Positions 1 through 8,744 of a stretch of DNA of 64,000 nucleotides are shown here, piece after piece. A program made the position numbers and the translations under genes. The DNA lies in contig DDBW01000014.1 of the NCBI GenBank assembly GCA_002335495.1, positions 10,803 through 74,802 on the forward strand, written 5' to 3'. Source of the DNA: Candidatus Dojkabacteria bacterium UBA2022. Its GTDB lineage: Bacteria > Patescibacteriota > Dojkabacteria > SC72. The first letter of the stretch is position 1, and the number at the start of each line of letters is the position of its first letter. The notes below the pieces were generated by a model that saw only the letters and a program-made list of their open reading frames with translations, searched no databases and was not told the origin of the DNA.

Positions 1-2
1 AA

Positions 3-284
3 AAGAATATAAAACTCTGGTATGCAACAAACGCCAAAAGAGTACTTGATATGGCTTCATTACCTGAGCATATGGCAAAAGACCCTAACTTCAAGGATAA
101 AAGAAAGTATCCAAATGTTAAAGTATTTGTAGGATTAGAGGGAAGTATAGCAAAGAGTAAGGGAATAAGCATATATGAAAGTCAATTGCAGTCATTCGTA
201 TCAGCTTATCCAATAAAGTGGATACCATTGCCTATATACAACTTACCAATGGTTTACGAATATTTTTATCAAGTTAACGAATAG
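3..284 (+). CDS. C-terminal fragment of an unknown protein, cut by the window edge
   Basis: The reading frame is open from base 3 to the TAG at 282-284, so the gene starts before the window; the internal ATG at 51 is probably not the start. About 93 residues are visible. They are rich in Tyr, Lys and Pro and end in VYEYFYQVNE. I see no signal peptide, membrane segment or recognisable catalytic motif, and I do not recognise the family. It lies on the same strand as the defence operon that follows and may belong to the same integrated element. Function unknown. Confidence 0.5.
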   Translation, partial: KNIKLWYATNAKRVLDMASLPEHMAKDPNFKDKRKYPNVKVFVGLEGSIAKSKGISIYESQLQSFVSAYPIKWIPLPIYNLPMVYEYFYQVNE

Positions 285-285
285 C

Positions 286-489
286 TTATTGTATAAACTT
301 GAAAGTATTGCAAAACCCATTATGGGGGAATGTTAGAATTTTGGGGTCGCAAAACAGGACGTTTTCGACCTTTTGATTAAAAAGATTATACCACTGGCAA
401 AAGAGCTTAAAAAGGTACAAAAAGACTACTATGCATTTATGGAGATTGCGGATAAATTACCCAATAGCACAATAGATTACAAACTTTAG
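286..489 (+). pseudogene. Possible decayed gene tail
   Basis: One frame reads continuously from 286 to the TAA-free end at 489 apart from a single TAG at 334-336. The part after that stop encodes about 50 residues with a plausible amphipathic helix (VFDLLIKKIIPLAKELKKVQ), yet it has no start codon of its own. The upstream part has an ATG at 322 that runs into the TAG after four codons. This looks like the remnant of a gene broken by a nonsense mutation, but chance is possible over so short a stretch. The parent family is not recognisable. Confidence 0.25.
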
Positions 490-530
490 ATATTAGATCC
501 CAGAATTTCTATGACCTATTAGAGGGTATT

Positions 531-740
531 GCGGAGTGAGTACTACTTGTTGTTTAATAAACTAGACTAGTTTAAGAAACTTTATTTCTTCTTTTTGTCA
601 CTTCTTGTCTTTCTCCAAGCTCCAGATTTAGTTCTGGATCTTGGTTGTTTTCCTCCACCTTCATCTTTGACGTGCGGAATCCTACCAGCTCTTCTATCTG
701 CCATATATCTAACCTCCTTTCCAACGACTCCTCACTCCGC
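531..740. repeat. 10-bp inverted repeat flanking the small minus-strand gene
   Basis: GCGGAGTGAG at 531-540 and its exact reverse complement CTCACTCCGC at 731-740 bracket the 40-residue gene at 582-704. A pair of this length can arise by chance in an AT-rich window, so any role as an element end or operator is only a suggestion. Confidence 0.3.
582..704 (-). CDS. 40-residue basic small protein, unknown function
   Basis: A short ORF on the minus strand encodes 40 residues, beginning MADRRAGRIPHVKDEGGG and ending TRSDKKKK. It contains 14 Lys or Arg, three consecutive Gly and one Trp, and has no membrane segment. What makes it credible is the ribosome binding site: AAAGGAGGTT lies at 720-711 on the minus strand, seven bases before the ATG. 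That is one of the strongest Shine-Dalgarno sequences in a window where most genes have none. The composition resembles nucleic-acid-binding or ribosome-associated peptides, but I recognise no family. It lies divergent to the restriction operon that starts at 846, so it could be a regulator, an antirestriction peptide or an element-encoded small protein. All of these are inference. Confidence 0.6.
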   Translation of the reverse strand: MADRRAGRIPHVKDEGGGKQPRSRTKSGAWRKTRSDKKKK

Positions 741-812
741 ATTTAATTATATCCAATTGTTACGAGAATATTAAATAACTATAGAGAACTTCCAAATTTC
801 ATCTTCGAAAGA

Positions 813-818
813 TATAAT
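813..818 (+). promoter_or_regulatory. Candidate -10 box of the defence operon
   Basis: TATAAT at 813-818 lies 27 bases before the res start codon. I see no good -35 hexamer at 16-18 bases upstream. This would give a leader of about 20 bases with no Shine-Dalgarno motif. Confidence 0.4.
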
Positions 819-845
819 AGAGAAATATTTACCTAATGCATAAAA

Positions 846-3494
846 ATGAAACTTAAGTTTGAAGCTAACCTACAGTACCAGAAAGATGCAATAAACTCAG
901 TAGTGAAGTTATTTGAAGGTGCTCCATACATAAGACCCGAAGATAGAATCTCTCAAGAAGTCTCCCCGAACATTTTAAAGATCACACAAGAAAAAATATT
1001 TGAGAATTACAACAAAATAGTTACCGAAAGTCTCATCGATGAAGGTAAACAAGCAAAGAATAGTGACCTATTGGATTTTTCAGTTGAAATGGAAACTGGA
1101 ACTGGAAAAACTTACATATATTTGAGAACTATCCTAGAGCTATATAAAAACTATGGTTTAACAAAATTCTTAATCGTTGTACCAAGTATTGCAGTAAAAG
1201 AAGGAGTTATCAAAACTTTAGATATGACGAAAGACCATTTCAATGAGTTATTCAACGAAAAGATCCAATACTTCGAATATGACAGTAAGAAATCTACGAG
1301 AGTAAGGCATTTCGCCTACAGTAATACACTTCAAGTAATGGTGATCAATGTTCAAGCATTTAATGCAGATGACAACATTATCAATCAAGAAAGAGATGTA
1401 AATAACGGAGCGAAACTAATTGATTTGATCAAAGCCATAAGACCTGTTGTGATAATGGATGAACCTCAAGAAGGAATGGATAGTAAAAATATGGAGAAGA
1501 GATTCAATCAGTTAGATCCACTATTTAAGATTAGATACTCAGCCACACATAAAAAGCCAATAAACCTAGTCTACAGACTCACTCCTTATGAAGCATACAA
1601 TCAGGGATTAGTTAAAAAGATTGAAGTGTACTCAATCCACGAAGAGAATACCCAAAGCAATGTTGAGATTGAGTTTAAAGAGATTAAATATACTTCAGCT
1701 AAACCAGAAGCAAAGTTACAAGTAAACTATAAAGTTGGAACCGATTTCAAAACTAAAGACGGTTATTTCAAAGAATTAGACAACTTGGAAGAGAAAACTA
1801 AAAATCCCGCCTACAAAGGATGGATCATTGAAAGAATATACAAGGATCTAATGGATAACACTGAGAAAGTGAAATTCAGTAACGGAATTGAATTAACAAG
1901 AGGCTCAAAACACGGATGGGATAAAGAATCTATCTTTAGGGAACAGATACGCTGGACTATAAAAAGACATTTCCAAAAGAAAGAACAATACAAAGATCTA
2001 GGAATTAAAGTCCTATCTCTATTCTTCATTGATCGAGTAGCAAACTATGTAAATGCAGAGGGGATTATCAAAAAGCTTTTCATTGAACTATATAAACAAG
2101 AATACAAAGATAAGTACGGGAAAGAACCTGAGAATGTTGATCAAGTACACAATGGATACTTTGCAAAAACCAAATCAGATGAATATACCGACAATGTTAA
2201 CTCAATGCAGAAAAACAAAGAGATCTACAACCTAATTATGAAAGATAAAGAGAGATTATTATCTTTTGAAGAACCATTAGAATTTATATTCTCTCACTCC
2301 GCACTAGGTGTTGGTTGGGATAATCCCAATGTATTCCAAATATGTACCCTAAATGAATCACATAGTGAGGCTAAAAAGAGACAAGAGATAGGTAGAGGTT
2401 TAAGAATATGTGTTGATAAAACAGGTGAAAGATATAGAGATCCTGATACAGTCACAGAAGGACAAGAAATAAACCTTCTAACCGTAATCCCAAATGAAAG
2501 CTATCACGCATTTGTAACACAATATCAAGATGAAATTATCGAAGAGACTGGAGATACAAGAGCAACTAAAGTACGAAATGCGAAAAAGGGTGCAAACAAA
2601 ATTGGAATTAACAAAGATATTTTAAACAGCGATGACTTCCAGAACTTATGGAAGAAGATACAGAAGAAAACAAAATTTATGGTCTCCTTTAGAGAACAAG
2701 AGTTGGTAGATAAATGTGTAGATGAACTTAGTTCAATAGTTGTAAGGGAGCAAATTATTCAGACCCAAGCAATACAAATTAAGAGTCTAAGTGAATCACA
2801 AGACATAAACCAGAATATCCTCACAAAAGGAGAAACTTCAACAAAAGCAAAGAGTTCTGTTGCCAATATTGATCTAATTGATCAACTATCTGAACAAACT
2901 TCTTTAAGTATTAAAACTGTAATTGAGATACTAAGCAAGATTTCAAATCAAAGTATGCTTACTAAAAATCCAGTTGTATACCTTACAGAAGCAGTTAAAA
3001 GAATTAAACGAGTACTAAATACTGAAATGGTAAGAGTTATTAGCTATCAACCTACTAATGAGGAATTCCCAATTGAAGATTTCGAGAAGTTCGATCCTCA
3101 GACATACAACGATGTAGTACCAGCACGTAAAGGGGTCTATGACGCCGTAGAATACGATTCAGCAATCGAAAAAGACTTTGTACTAGATATAGACCAAGAA
3201 AACAAAGTAAAGGCATTTGTGAAGCTACCAAAATGGTACAAAATTGAAACACCTATTGGTACTTACAATCCAGACTTCGCTTTAGTAATGGAGAAAAAAG
3301 ATCTTGAAAAAGGTGGAGAAACAAAATACTACTTTGTAATTGAAACAAAAGGTACAGACGATATTAACGAGCTAAAAGATGAAGAGAAAATGAAGATTCA
3401 GTGTGCTATTAAACATTTTGAAGCAATTGGCTTTGAAAAATATATGGCACCTGTAAAGAATCTAAATAGCTTTAAGAGTAAGGCAAATATTTAA
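846..3494 (+). CDS. res: Type III restriction enzyme, Res subunit (helicase plus endonuclease)
   Basis: The restriction subunit of a type III restriction-modification system couples ATP-dependent DNA translocation to cleavage and works in complex with Mod. The 882 residues match the usual length. Superfamily 2 motifs are visible: Walker A METGTGKT at residues 82-89, a DEAD-box variant DEPQ at 205-208, the motif III-like YSATH, and motifs V/VI in GVGWDNPNV and RQEIGRGLRI. The C-terminus carries a PD-(D/E)xK nuclease core, with PD at 809-810 and ETK at 833-835. It is the first gene of a tight operon; the next ATG is five bases after its stop. Canonical loci place mod before res, so the order here is reversed, with an ATPase gene in between. 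No Shine-Dalgarno site precedes the ATG. Confidence 0.93.
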   Translation: MKLKFEANLQYQKDAINSVVKLFEGAPYIRPEDRISQEVSPNILKITQEKIFENYNKIVTESLIDEGKQAKNSDLLDFSVEMETGTGKTYIYLRTILELYKNYGLTKFLIVVPSIAVKEGVIKTLDMTKDHFNELFNEKIQYFEYDSKKSTRVRHFAYSNTLQVMVINVQAFNADDNIINQERDVNNGAKLIDLIKAIRPVVIMDEPQEGMDSKNMEKRFNQLDPLFKIRYSATHKKPINLVYRLTPYEAYNQGLVKKIEVYSIHEENTQSNVEIEFKEIKYTSAKPEAKLQVNYKVGTDFKTKDGYFKELDNLEEKTKNPAYKGWIIERIYKDLMDNTEKVKFSNGIELTRGSKHGWDKESIFREQIRWTIKRHFQKKEQYKDLGIKVLSLFFIDRVANYVNAEGIIKKLFIELYKQEYKDKYGKEPENVDQVHNGYFAKTKSDEYTDNVNSMQKNKEIYNLIMKDKERLLSFEEPLEFIFSHSALGVGWDNPNVFQICTLNESHSEAKKRQEIGRGLRICVDKTGERYRDPDTVTEGQEINLLTVIPNESYHAFVTQYQDEIIEETGDTRATKVRNAKKGANKIGINKDILNSDDFQNLWKKIQKKTKFMVSFREQELVDKCVDELSSIVVREQIIQTQAIQIKSLSESQDINQNILTKGETSTKAKSSVANIDLIDQLSEQTSLSIKTVIEILSKISNQSMLTKNPVVYLTEAVKRIKRVLNTEMVRVISYQPTNEEFPIEDFEKFDPQTYNDVVPARKGVYDAVEYDSAIEKDFVLDIDQENKVKAFVKLPKWYKIETPIGTYNPDFALVMEKKDLEKGGETKYYFVIETKGTDDINELKDEEKMKIQCAIKHFEAIGFEKYMAPVKNLNSFKSKANI

Positions 3495-3499
3495 AAACT

Positions 3500-4957
3500 A
3501 TGTTTATAAAAAAGGCAACAATAAAAAATTACAGAATATTTTCCTCAAGTGAGGATTTTATTATTGATAATATAAACGTACCAGATAATTCAAATGTTGG
3601 CAGTGGATTAACAATTCTTGTTGGAGACAACGGTTGTGGAAAATCATCCATTCTTGAAGGAATATCTTTGCCAGTTCTATCATATAAATCTGAATCCTTT
3701 TGTTTAGAAGATCTAAACGACTTAGACTCTAAATGCGAGATAAAATTGTTTGCTAATTCGAATTTTGAAGTAAAAGGGAGTCTCCCTAATAAATCCAAAC
3801 CAACTTTTCAAGCACAAGGTTTTGAATTTATAGGAAATATTAGAACTCGAGACAACAAATCATATTTAACACCATTAATTGTTTCAGATCAAAAGTTTAT
3901 AAGAGCAGATGGTTTAGATAAGCCAGAAGATAGCAGTCCAGATTTAAGGGTAAACGTTAACAACCCCTTTAGCGGTAATCGTTTTACTGATAATGATTAT
4001 CTATATCTAGACAAGAATAGGACATTCCAAACAAGGAATGGTACTTATAATACAACAAAATTTGACAGATTAATGGACAATTTTAATTTTCAATATCTAA
4101 AGTCGGTAGAAGAAGCCGAAAAAACGGATATAAACGAATCCGTTAGACAAACAACTATCTCAAAAGTATCTAACACATTTTTGCAAAATTCATTTGAAAA
4201 GTTTAAAGAAATCTCTGGATACGACTTATCCTTAAATATGATTTCATCTTTAGAGCCATTTAAACATGCAAGCATTGGTGATAACAGAGATAACTTACAA
4301 CAAATAAAATTGTCTGCGTTAGGTTCTGGCTATGAGATGATCTTTACCCTTTTGTACAATTTTTATTTGTCACAACAAGCAGGAAAAGATTTAATTATAC
4401 TTATTGACGAGCCCGAATTGCACCTTCATCCAAAACTACAAGAAAAATTAGTAGAGGTTTTACTAGAATTTTCAAAAACTAGTCAAATAATTATTACTTC
4501 CCATTCACCAATCCTCGTAAAACAGCTATGTGTAAATGACAAAGTCGAAACAAAGATAATCAAACTGGGTAACGGTGTTCCAGAATTGTCGTCAATAAAT
4601 GAGAAGTTATTACCATACGATTCAGCAAACGAAATAAACCACTTAGCTTTTGACTTCCCAACGCCAGAATATCACGATGAACTATATGGGAGATTGCAGG
4701 AGTTATTATTGTGCTTTGACGAAGCTAGCATAGAAACAGCTTTAGTTAGAGATCATAGTATTAGCAAGACAAAAAGATGGCAGCGGGAAAAAAATGGCGC
4801 GGTAAGTGGAGCGGAGTATGATATAACACTTCAATCTTTTATCAGAAATAAACTTCACCATCCAGAAAATATTACTATGCAGAGTAAAAAGTTTACGACT
4901 AATGAGTTAGAGCAATCAATCAATGAGATGCGAGTAATAATTAAATCGCTTATTTAA
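3500..4957 (+). CDS. AAA/OLD-like ATPase inserted between res and mod, with a possible C-terminal HEPN motif
   Basis: This is an ABC/SMC-type ATPase of the AAA_21 or OLD-like kind. It begins with the typical FIKKATIKNYRIF strand. Walker A is GDNGCGKSS at residues 42-50, a signature-like LGSGYE sits near residue 273, Walker B is LIDEP with D303 and E304, followed by HLHP and the switch SHSP. Beyond the ATPase core lies an extra helical region of about 110 residues that contains RNKLHH (R449 to H454), which fits the R-x4-H motif of HEPN ribonucleases. ATPase-HEPN fusions such as PrrC and RloC are known anticodon nucleases tied to type I restriction systems. I infer, without proof, a comparable effector that watches this type III system. 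It lies five bases after res and 17 before mod, so co-expression is likely. Confidence 0.8.
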   Translation: MFIKKATIKNYRIFSSSEDFIIDNINVPDNSNVGSGLTILVGDNGCGKSSILEGISLPVLSYKSESFCLEDLNDLDSKCEIKLFANSNFEVKGSLPNKSKPTFQAQGFEFIGNIRTRDNKSYLTPLIVSDQKFIRADGLDKPEDSSPDLRVNVNNPFSGNRFTDNDYLYLDKNRTFQTRNGTYNTTKFDRLMDNFNFQYLKSVEEAEKTDINESVRQTTISKVSNTFLQNSFEKFKEISGYDLSLNMISSLEPFKHASIGDNRDNLQQIKLSALGSGYEMIFTLLYNFYLSQQAGKDLIILIDEPELHLHPKLQEKLVEVLLEFSKTSQIIITSHSPILVKQLCVNDKVETKIIKLGNGVPELSSINEKLLPYDSANEINHLAFDFPTPEYHDELYGRLQELLLCFDEASIETALVRDHSISKTKRWQREKNGAVSGAEYDITLQSFIRNKLHHPENITMQSKKFTTNELEQSINEMRVIIKSLI

Positions 4958-4974
4958 GTTTATGAGTAGTAAGA

Positions 4975-6852
4975 ATGAATAAAACATATAAACAGTCAGA
5001 AGACCTATACAAAGAGAAGGTTGAGCAATTAAAAGCCATTTATCCTGCACTCTTTAGCGATGAGGGTAATTTAAATGAAGATGAGCTAAGAAACTTTCTA
5101 AAGCAGTTCGCTTCTACCTCTGAAGGCAAATATGAGTTTAACTGGGCAGGGAAAATGACTGCGAAAAGAAATGCTTTTACTACTTCAAGAGCAATGTTAA
5201 AACCAGACAAAGATAGAAGTATTGATTTTGATAAAACAGAAAACTTAATTATCGAAGGAGATAACTTAGAAGTATTAAAACTACTTCAGAAATCGTACCA
5301 AGGAAAAATCAAATGCATTTATATTGATCCTCCATACAATACAGGAAACGACTTTATCTATACGGATAACTTTTCAGAAGAGAAGAAGGCATACTGGGAA
5401 AAGTCAGGTACAACACAAGATGGAGTGAAGTTAGACACAAATACAGAATCACAAGGGAGATATCATAGCAACTGGTTGAATATGATATATCCAAGATTAC
5501 TACTTGCTAGAAATCTGTTAAGGGAAGATGGTGTGATTTTTATCAGTATTAATGACTTTGAAGTTCATAATCTAAAGAAAGCAATGGATGAAATATTTGG
5601 AGAAGAAAACTTTATCGCCCAATTAGTTTGGGAGAATAAAGAAGGTGGAGGTAGTTCAGATAGCAAACTTTTTAGGATTAAACACGAATATTTGCTTTCA
5701 TACACAAATAATAAAAATATCGTCAATATCAAGGGTGAAATCAAAGGTGAAGACAATAGTTATACATATGAAGACGAATATCTATCTAAACGTGGTAAAT
5801 ACAAACTAATAAAGCTTAATAGCTTCAGCGTACAGTACTCTCCGTCACTTGACTACGAAATATTACTCCCAAACGGGGAAAAGGTTATGCCTAGTGAAAA
5901 TGGGAAAAGAGGATGTTGGCGTTGGTCTAAAGAAAAGCTAGATTGGGGAATAAGAAATGGTTTTATTGAATTTAAAGAAAATTCAGAAGGTAAGTTATGG
6001 GTCTATACAAAGCAGTATTCTAAGGTTGATAACGAAGACAAACCAATAATTCGAGAGTTACCCTTTAGAGGAGTAATCAGTAAATATTCCAGTACCAAGG
6101 CAACAAAACAACTCGAACAATTAATGGGGTTAAAATTATTTGATTATTCGAAGCCTTTCGAGCTAATAAAGTTTATATGTACAATATCCTCAGACAAAGA
6201 CTCAATCGTTTTGGACTTTTTTGCAGGTTCAGGCACTACGGCACAAGCTGTAATGGAATTAAATAAAGAAGATCGTGGTAACAGGAAATTTATACTTGTA
6301 CAAATACCAGAAAAAACAGATGAAAACAGTGAAGCTTACAAAGCAGGATATAAAAAAATATCAGATATATGTATCGAAAGAGTAAAACGAGTATCTAAGA
6401 AATTATCAGAAGAAAAAGCTACAGGAGATCTAGGGTTTAAAGTCTTTACATTATCTCCAAGTTATTTCCCTGAAAACCTCTTTACACCAGATCCAGAGAA
6501 GACAGAAGAAGAAAATAAAAAAGCATTGGCAAAATACATAGAAGAAGCATCCACACAATTGGAATTCAAATTTGACGAGTTTGATTTAATGTATGAGGTA
6601 TTACTTAAAGACGGATTTACACTAAACTTTAAAGCTGGGAAGTTATCTGAATTTCCTAAGAACAATATCTATAAAGTTACGGACGGTGAAAAACACGCTC
6701 TAGTGACCCTTGATCCCGATTTAAAGGACGAAACCCTACAAAAGCTACAAAGTTACACTGAAGAAAGATTCATTTGTTTAGAGAGGGCTGTAGACACTAC
6801 GAAGAAGTGGAACTTACAGAATATGTTTGGGAGTAATCTTTGGGTAATTTAA
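4975..6852 (+). CDS. mod: Type III DNA modification methyltransferase, Mod subunit
   Basis: Mod recognises the target site and methylates adenine at N6 using S-adenosylmethionine. It protects host DNA and guides Res. The 625 residues show the beta-class order: the catalytic DPPYNTGND (D118 to Y121) comes first and the AdoMet-binding DFFAGSGTT (D414 to T422) comes later. The roughly 200-residue target recognition region sits between them. The stretch IIEGDNLEVLKLL just before the DPPY motif is typical of type III Mod proteins. It is third in the defence operon, and the AlbA_2 gene starts five bases after its stop. The target sequence cannot be predicted from the protein. Confidence 0.93.
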   Translation: MNKTYKQSEDLYKEKVEQLKAIYPALFSDEGNLNEDELRNFLKQFASTSEGKYEFNWAGKMTAKRNAFTTSRAMLKPDKDRSIDFDKTENLIIEGDNLEVLKLLQKSYQGKIKCIYIDPPYNTGNDFIYTDNFSEEKKAYWEKSGTTQDGVKLDTNTESQGRYHSNWLNMIYPRLLLARNLLREDGVIFISINDFEVHNLKKAMDEIFGEENFIAQLVWENKEGGGSSDSKLFRIKHEYLLSYTNNKNIVNIKGEIKGEDNSYTYEDEYLSKRGKYKLIKLNSFSVQYSPSLDYEILLPNGEKVMPSENGKRGCWRWSKEKLDWGIRNGFIEFKENSEGKLWVYTKQYSKVDNEDKPIIRELPFRGVISKYSSTKATKQLEQLMGLKLFDYSKPFELIKFICTISSDKDSIVLDFFAGSGTTAQAVMELNKEDRGNRKFILVQIPEKTDENSEAYKAGYKKISDICIERVKRVSKKLSEEKATGDLGFKVFTLSPSYFPENLFTPDPEKTEEENKKALAKYIEEASTQLEFKFDEFDLMYEVLLKDGFTLNFKAGKLSEFPKNNIYKVTDGEKHALVTLDPDLKDETLQKLQSYTEERFICLERAVDTTKKWNLQNMFGSNLWVI

Positions 6853-6856
6853 TAGT

Positions 6857-8113
6857 ATGGAAATATTAAGAAGAGATATTAAAAATATATCTTTTGACGA
6901 AATAGTTGAATTTTGTAAACTAGGGTATCCTGAGGGATCCCAATTAGACTATAAGAAGAAATTTAGTGAAAACTTCTGGAGTAATGAACTTCAAAAAGAT
7001 GTTGCATCCTTTGCAAATATGCAGGGAGGGATAATAATAGTTGGAGTAAAAGAGGATAAAACAACGGGAAAACCAAAAGAATGGGAGGGGATAGAAATTA
7101 ATGCAGAAGAAATTGATAGGATCGACAGAATAGTGGCAAATATGACCCCATTGCCACACGCGGAATCTCACTTAATTCCTAACGAAGAGAATACTAAATG
7201 TTTTTTAGTAATACGTATTCTTGAGGGTTCGAATAAGCCTTATTATGCTAATAATGATCCTATTGAATGGATAAGAACGGGAAAAGTAAAAACACCGATT
7301 GAACCTGCTTCGCCTCAATACAAAAAATATCTATTTGACGATAAGAATAAAGCTTCAGAACAAAGGAAATTTCTACTTGAATATGCAAACAAGATATTTA
7401 AAGGGCATACTTTTAATAGATTTGAAGAAATGCTTTTAAATGGGGAACTGGATCACTCAGTCATAGGCAGTGTACATCCAGATTTTGATAAAACCAAAGC
7501 GAGACTACAAATAGCAATCCTCCCTTACAATCCAAATAAGACATTGATAACACCAAGCTCATTAAAAGATAAAATATACAATATTCGGATCTCAGAAGGG
7601 ATTACAGATTTCCCAATAGTAAATTGGGCTTTCCAGACAACACCGAAAGGAATATCAACGTTTGTACATCTAGACAACGATCAAACAATTAATATGCAAA
7701 TTTTTGGAGAAGGTTTAATATTTTTTTCGTATGACATATGTCAAGAAAAAGAGACTGAAAAGAATATCTGGCAAGGTTTTAGTCTTCCGGTAATATTGAA
7801 ATACACTCATTTATCACTTAAATTGGCTGAAAGTTTGTACAGAAATCTAGGATATCAAGGAGAATTGTTAAGCAAAATAGAGATAGCGAATGTTATTGGA
7901 CTTAATGCTTGTAGTGATTTACATAGCTCTCAATACAAGAAAGCCCTTCTCTATAGCTATAATTGGGATATATTGTTTAATACATACTCAATATCAAATG
8001 AAGATGAGTACTGGAAAACGTTTGCCGAATTTGGTAAATCCGTTTATGAAAGCTTTGATTTTAGCTGGGTCACTCCGGATAAAATAAAAGAATATACTAT
8101 GTCTAGTTGTTAG
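6857..8113 (+). CDS. AlbA_2 / Schlafen-like ATP-binding domain protein in the defence operon
   Basis: The N-terminal 160 residues match the AlbA_2 (Schlafen AAA_4) fold: an early EGSQLDYKK where related proteins have an acidic-x-K motif, then SFANMQGGIIIVGVKED, the most recognisable signature, and later the paired strands ending EWIRTGKVKTP. The remaining 250 residues have no family I can name and may bind a partner or a nucleic acid. AlbA_2 proteins are frequent in defence islands, and some relatives cleave RNA, but the activity here is unknown. The gene begins five bases after mod and is the last of the four-gene unit, so it probably belongs to the same system rather than being a passenger. 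A candidate promoter follows for the next transcript. Confidence 0.75.
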   Translation: MEILRRDIKNISFDEIVEFCKLGYPEGSQLDYKKKFSENFWSNELQKDVASFANMQGGIIIVGVKEDKTTGKPKEWEGIEINAEEIDRIDRIVANMTPLPHAESHLIPNEENTKCFLVIRILEGSNKPYYANNDPIEWIRTGKVKTPIEPASPQYKKYLFDDKNKASEQRKFLLEYANKIFKGHTFNRFEEMLLNGELDHSVIGSVHPDFDKTKARLQIAILPYNPNKTLITPSSLKDKIYNIRISEGITDFPIVNWAFQTTPKGISTFVHLDNDQTINMQIFGEGLIFFSYDICQEKETEKNIWQGFSLPVILKYTHLSLKLAESLYRNLGYQGELLSKIEIANVIGLNACSDLHSSQYKKALLYSYNWDILFNTYSISNEDEYWKTFAEFGKSVYESFDFSWVTPDKIKEYTMSSC

Positions 8114-8137
8114 GCTTTATATTCTATTAAATAGTAA

Positions 8138-8143
8138 TATAAT
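8138..8143 (+). promoter_or_regulatory. -10 box six bases before an ATG (leaderless-type start)
   Basis: TATAAT at 8138-8143 is followed by six bases and the ATG at 8150. Transcription would begin on or next to the start codon of the recombinase operon. Confidence 0.5.
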
Positions 8144-8149
8144 TTAGCT

Positions 8150-8431
8150 ATGCATAAGACGGAGGAATCAGTAACAAAACAACAAAAGCCAAAACTTTCT
8201 GAAATAGCTAAAAAGAAGATGGAAGAAATCTTCATAAAACAGAAAAAAGATCCCAAAGAGGATCCTGCTAAAATATATCTTCAGCTATTAAACCAGTACG
8301 AACCTCCTGTTGACGAAGACGATGAAGATGACGAGAATACTGATAACTCATTAGAAGACTATACTTTCTTTAATAACGACGGAACTAAGTTCAAAGAGCT
8401 ACCTAAAAATGAGAGGGTTAAGACAAAATAA
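8150..8431 (+). CDS. Acidic hypothetical protein of the element
   Basis: A 93-residue protein with a Lys-rich N-terminal half (KLSEIAKKKMEEIFIKQKK, probably helical) and a very acidic middle (DEDDEDDENTDNSLED). I do not recognise it. The layout, a short predicted helix followed by an acidic tail, is compatible with a small DNA-mimic or regulatory protein, but nothing shows this directly. Its start lies six bases after TATAAT, and its end overlaps the next gene by 23 bases, so the two are likely translationally coupled. It heads the transcript that ends with the recombinase. Confidence 0.6.
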   Translation: MHKTEESVTKQQKPKLSEIAKKKMEEIFIKQKKDPKEDPAKIYLQLLNQYEPPVDEDDEDDENTDNSLEDYTFFNNDGTKFKELPKNERVKTK

Positions 8432-8744
8432 AGATCAGATTGTCGAACTCCTCCACGATTACATCGTATTAGGTTACAGTATCAATAAATCTTGTCAGTA
8501 CATAGGAATTCCGCACACAACAGTTCATACTTGGATAAACAACGATCCAGAGGTTCGTATGAAAATTAACTCTTGGAAAAACATTGTAAATCTTGAAGCA
8601 AGAAAAAGAATTGTCGAAAAAATAGTAAACGGAGATATCAAAGCAAGTATGTGGTGGCTAGATAAGTTTGATTATATTGAAAACTCAAATGAAGAGAAAA
8701 GTAATCAATTAAGCATCGAAATAAATGGCAGAAAAGTATATTAA
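8409..8744 (+). CDS. Small HTH protein resembling phage small terminase / transposase-type HTH
   Basis: The first 60 residues contain a helix-turn-helix of the type found in phage small terminase subunits and IS transposase HTH proteins: GYSINKSCQYIGIPHTTVHTW, followed by a dpe-like NDPEVRMKI. The rest, LEARKRIVEKIVNGDIKAS with MWWLDK, matches the repeated helical pattern of the small terminase group. At 111 residues it is short for a true terminase, and no large terminase, portal or capsid gene is nearby, so DNA packaging is unlikely. Since it overlaps the acidic gene by 23 bases and the recombinase by 20, a role in element regulation or as an accessory factor for excision is a reasonable guess. 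Confidence 0.65.
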   Translation: MRGLRQNKDQIVELLHDYIVLGYSINKSCQYIGIPHTTVHTWINNDPEVRMKINSWKNIVNLEARKRIVEKIVNGDIKASMWWLDKFDYIENSNEEKSNQLSIEINGRKVY

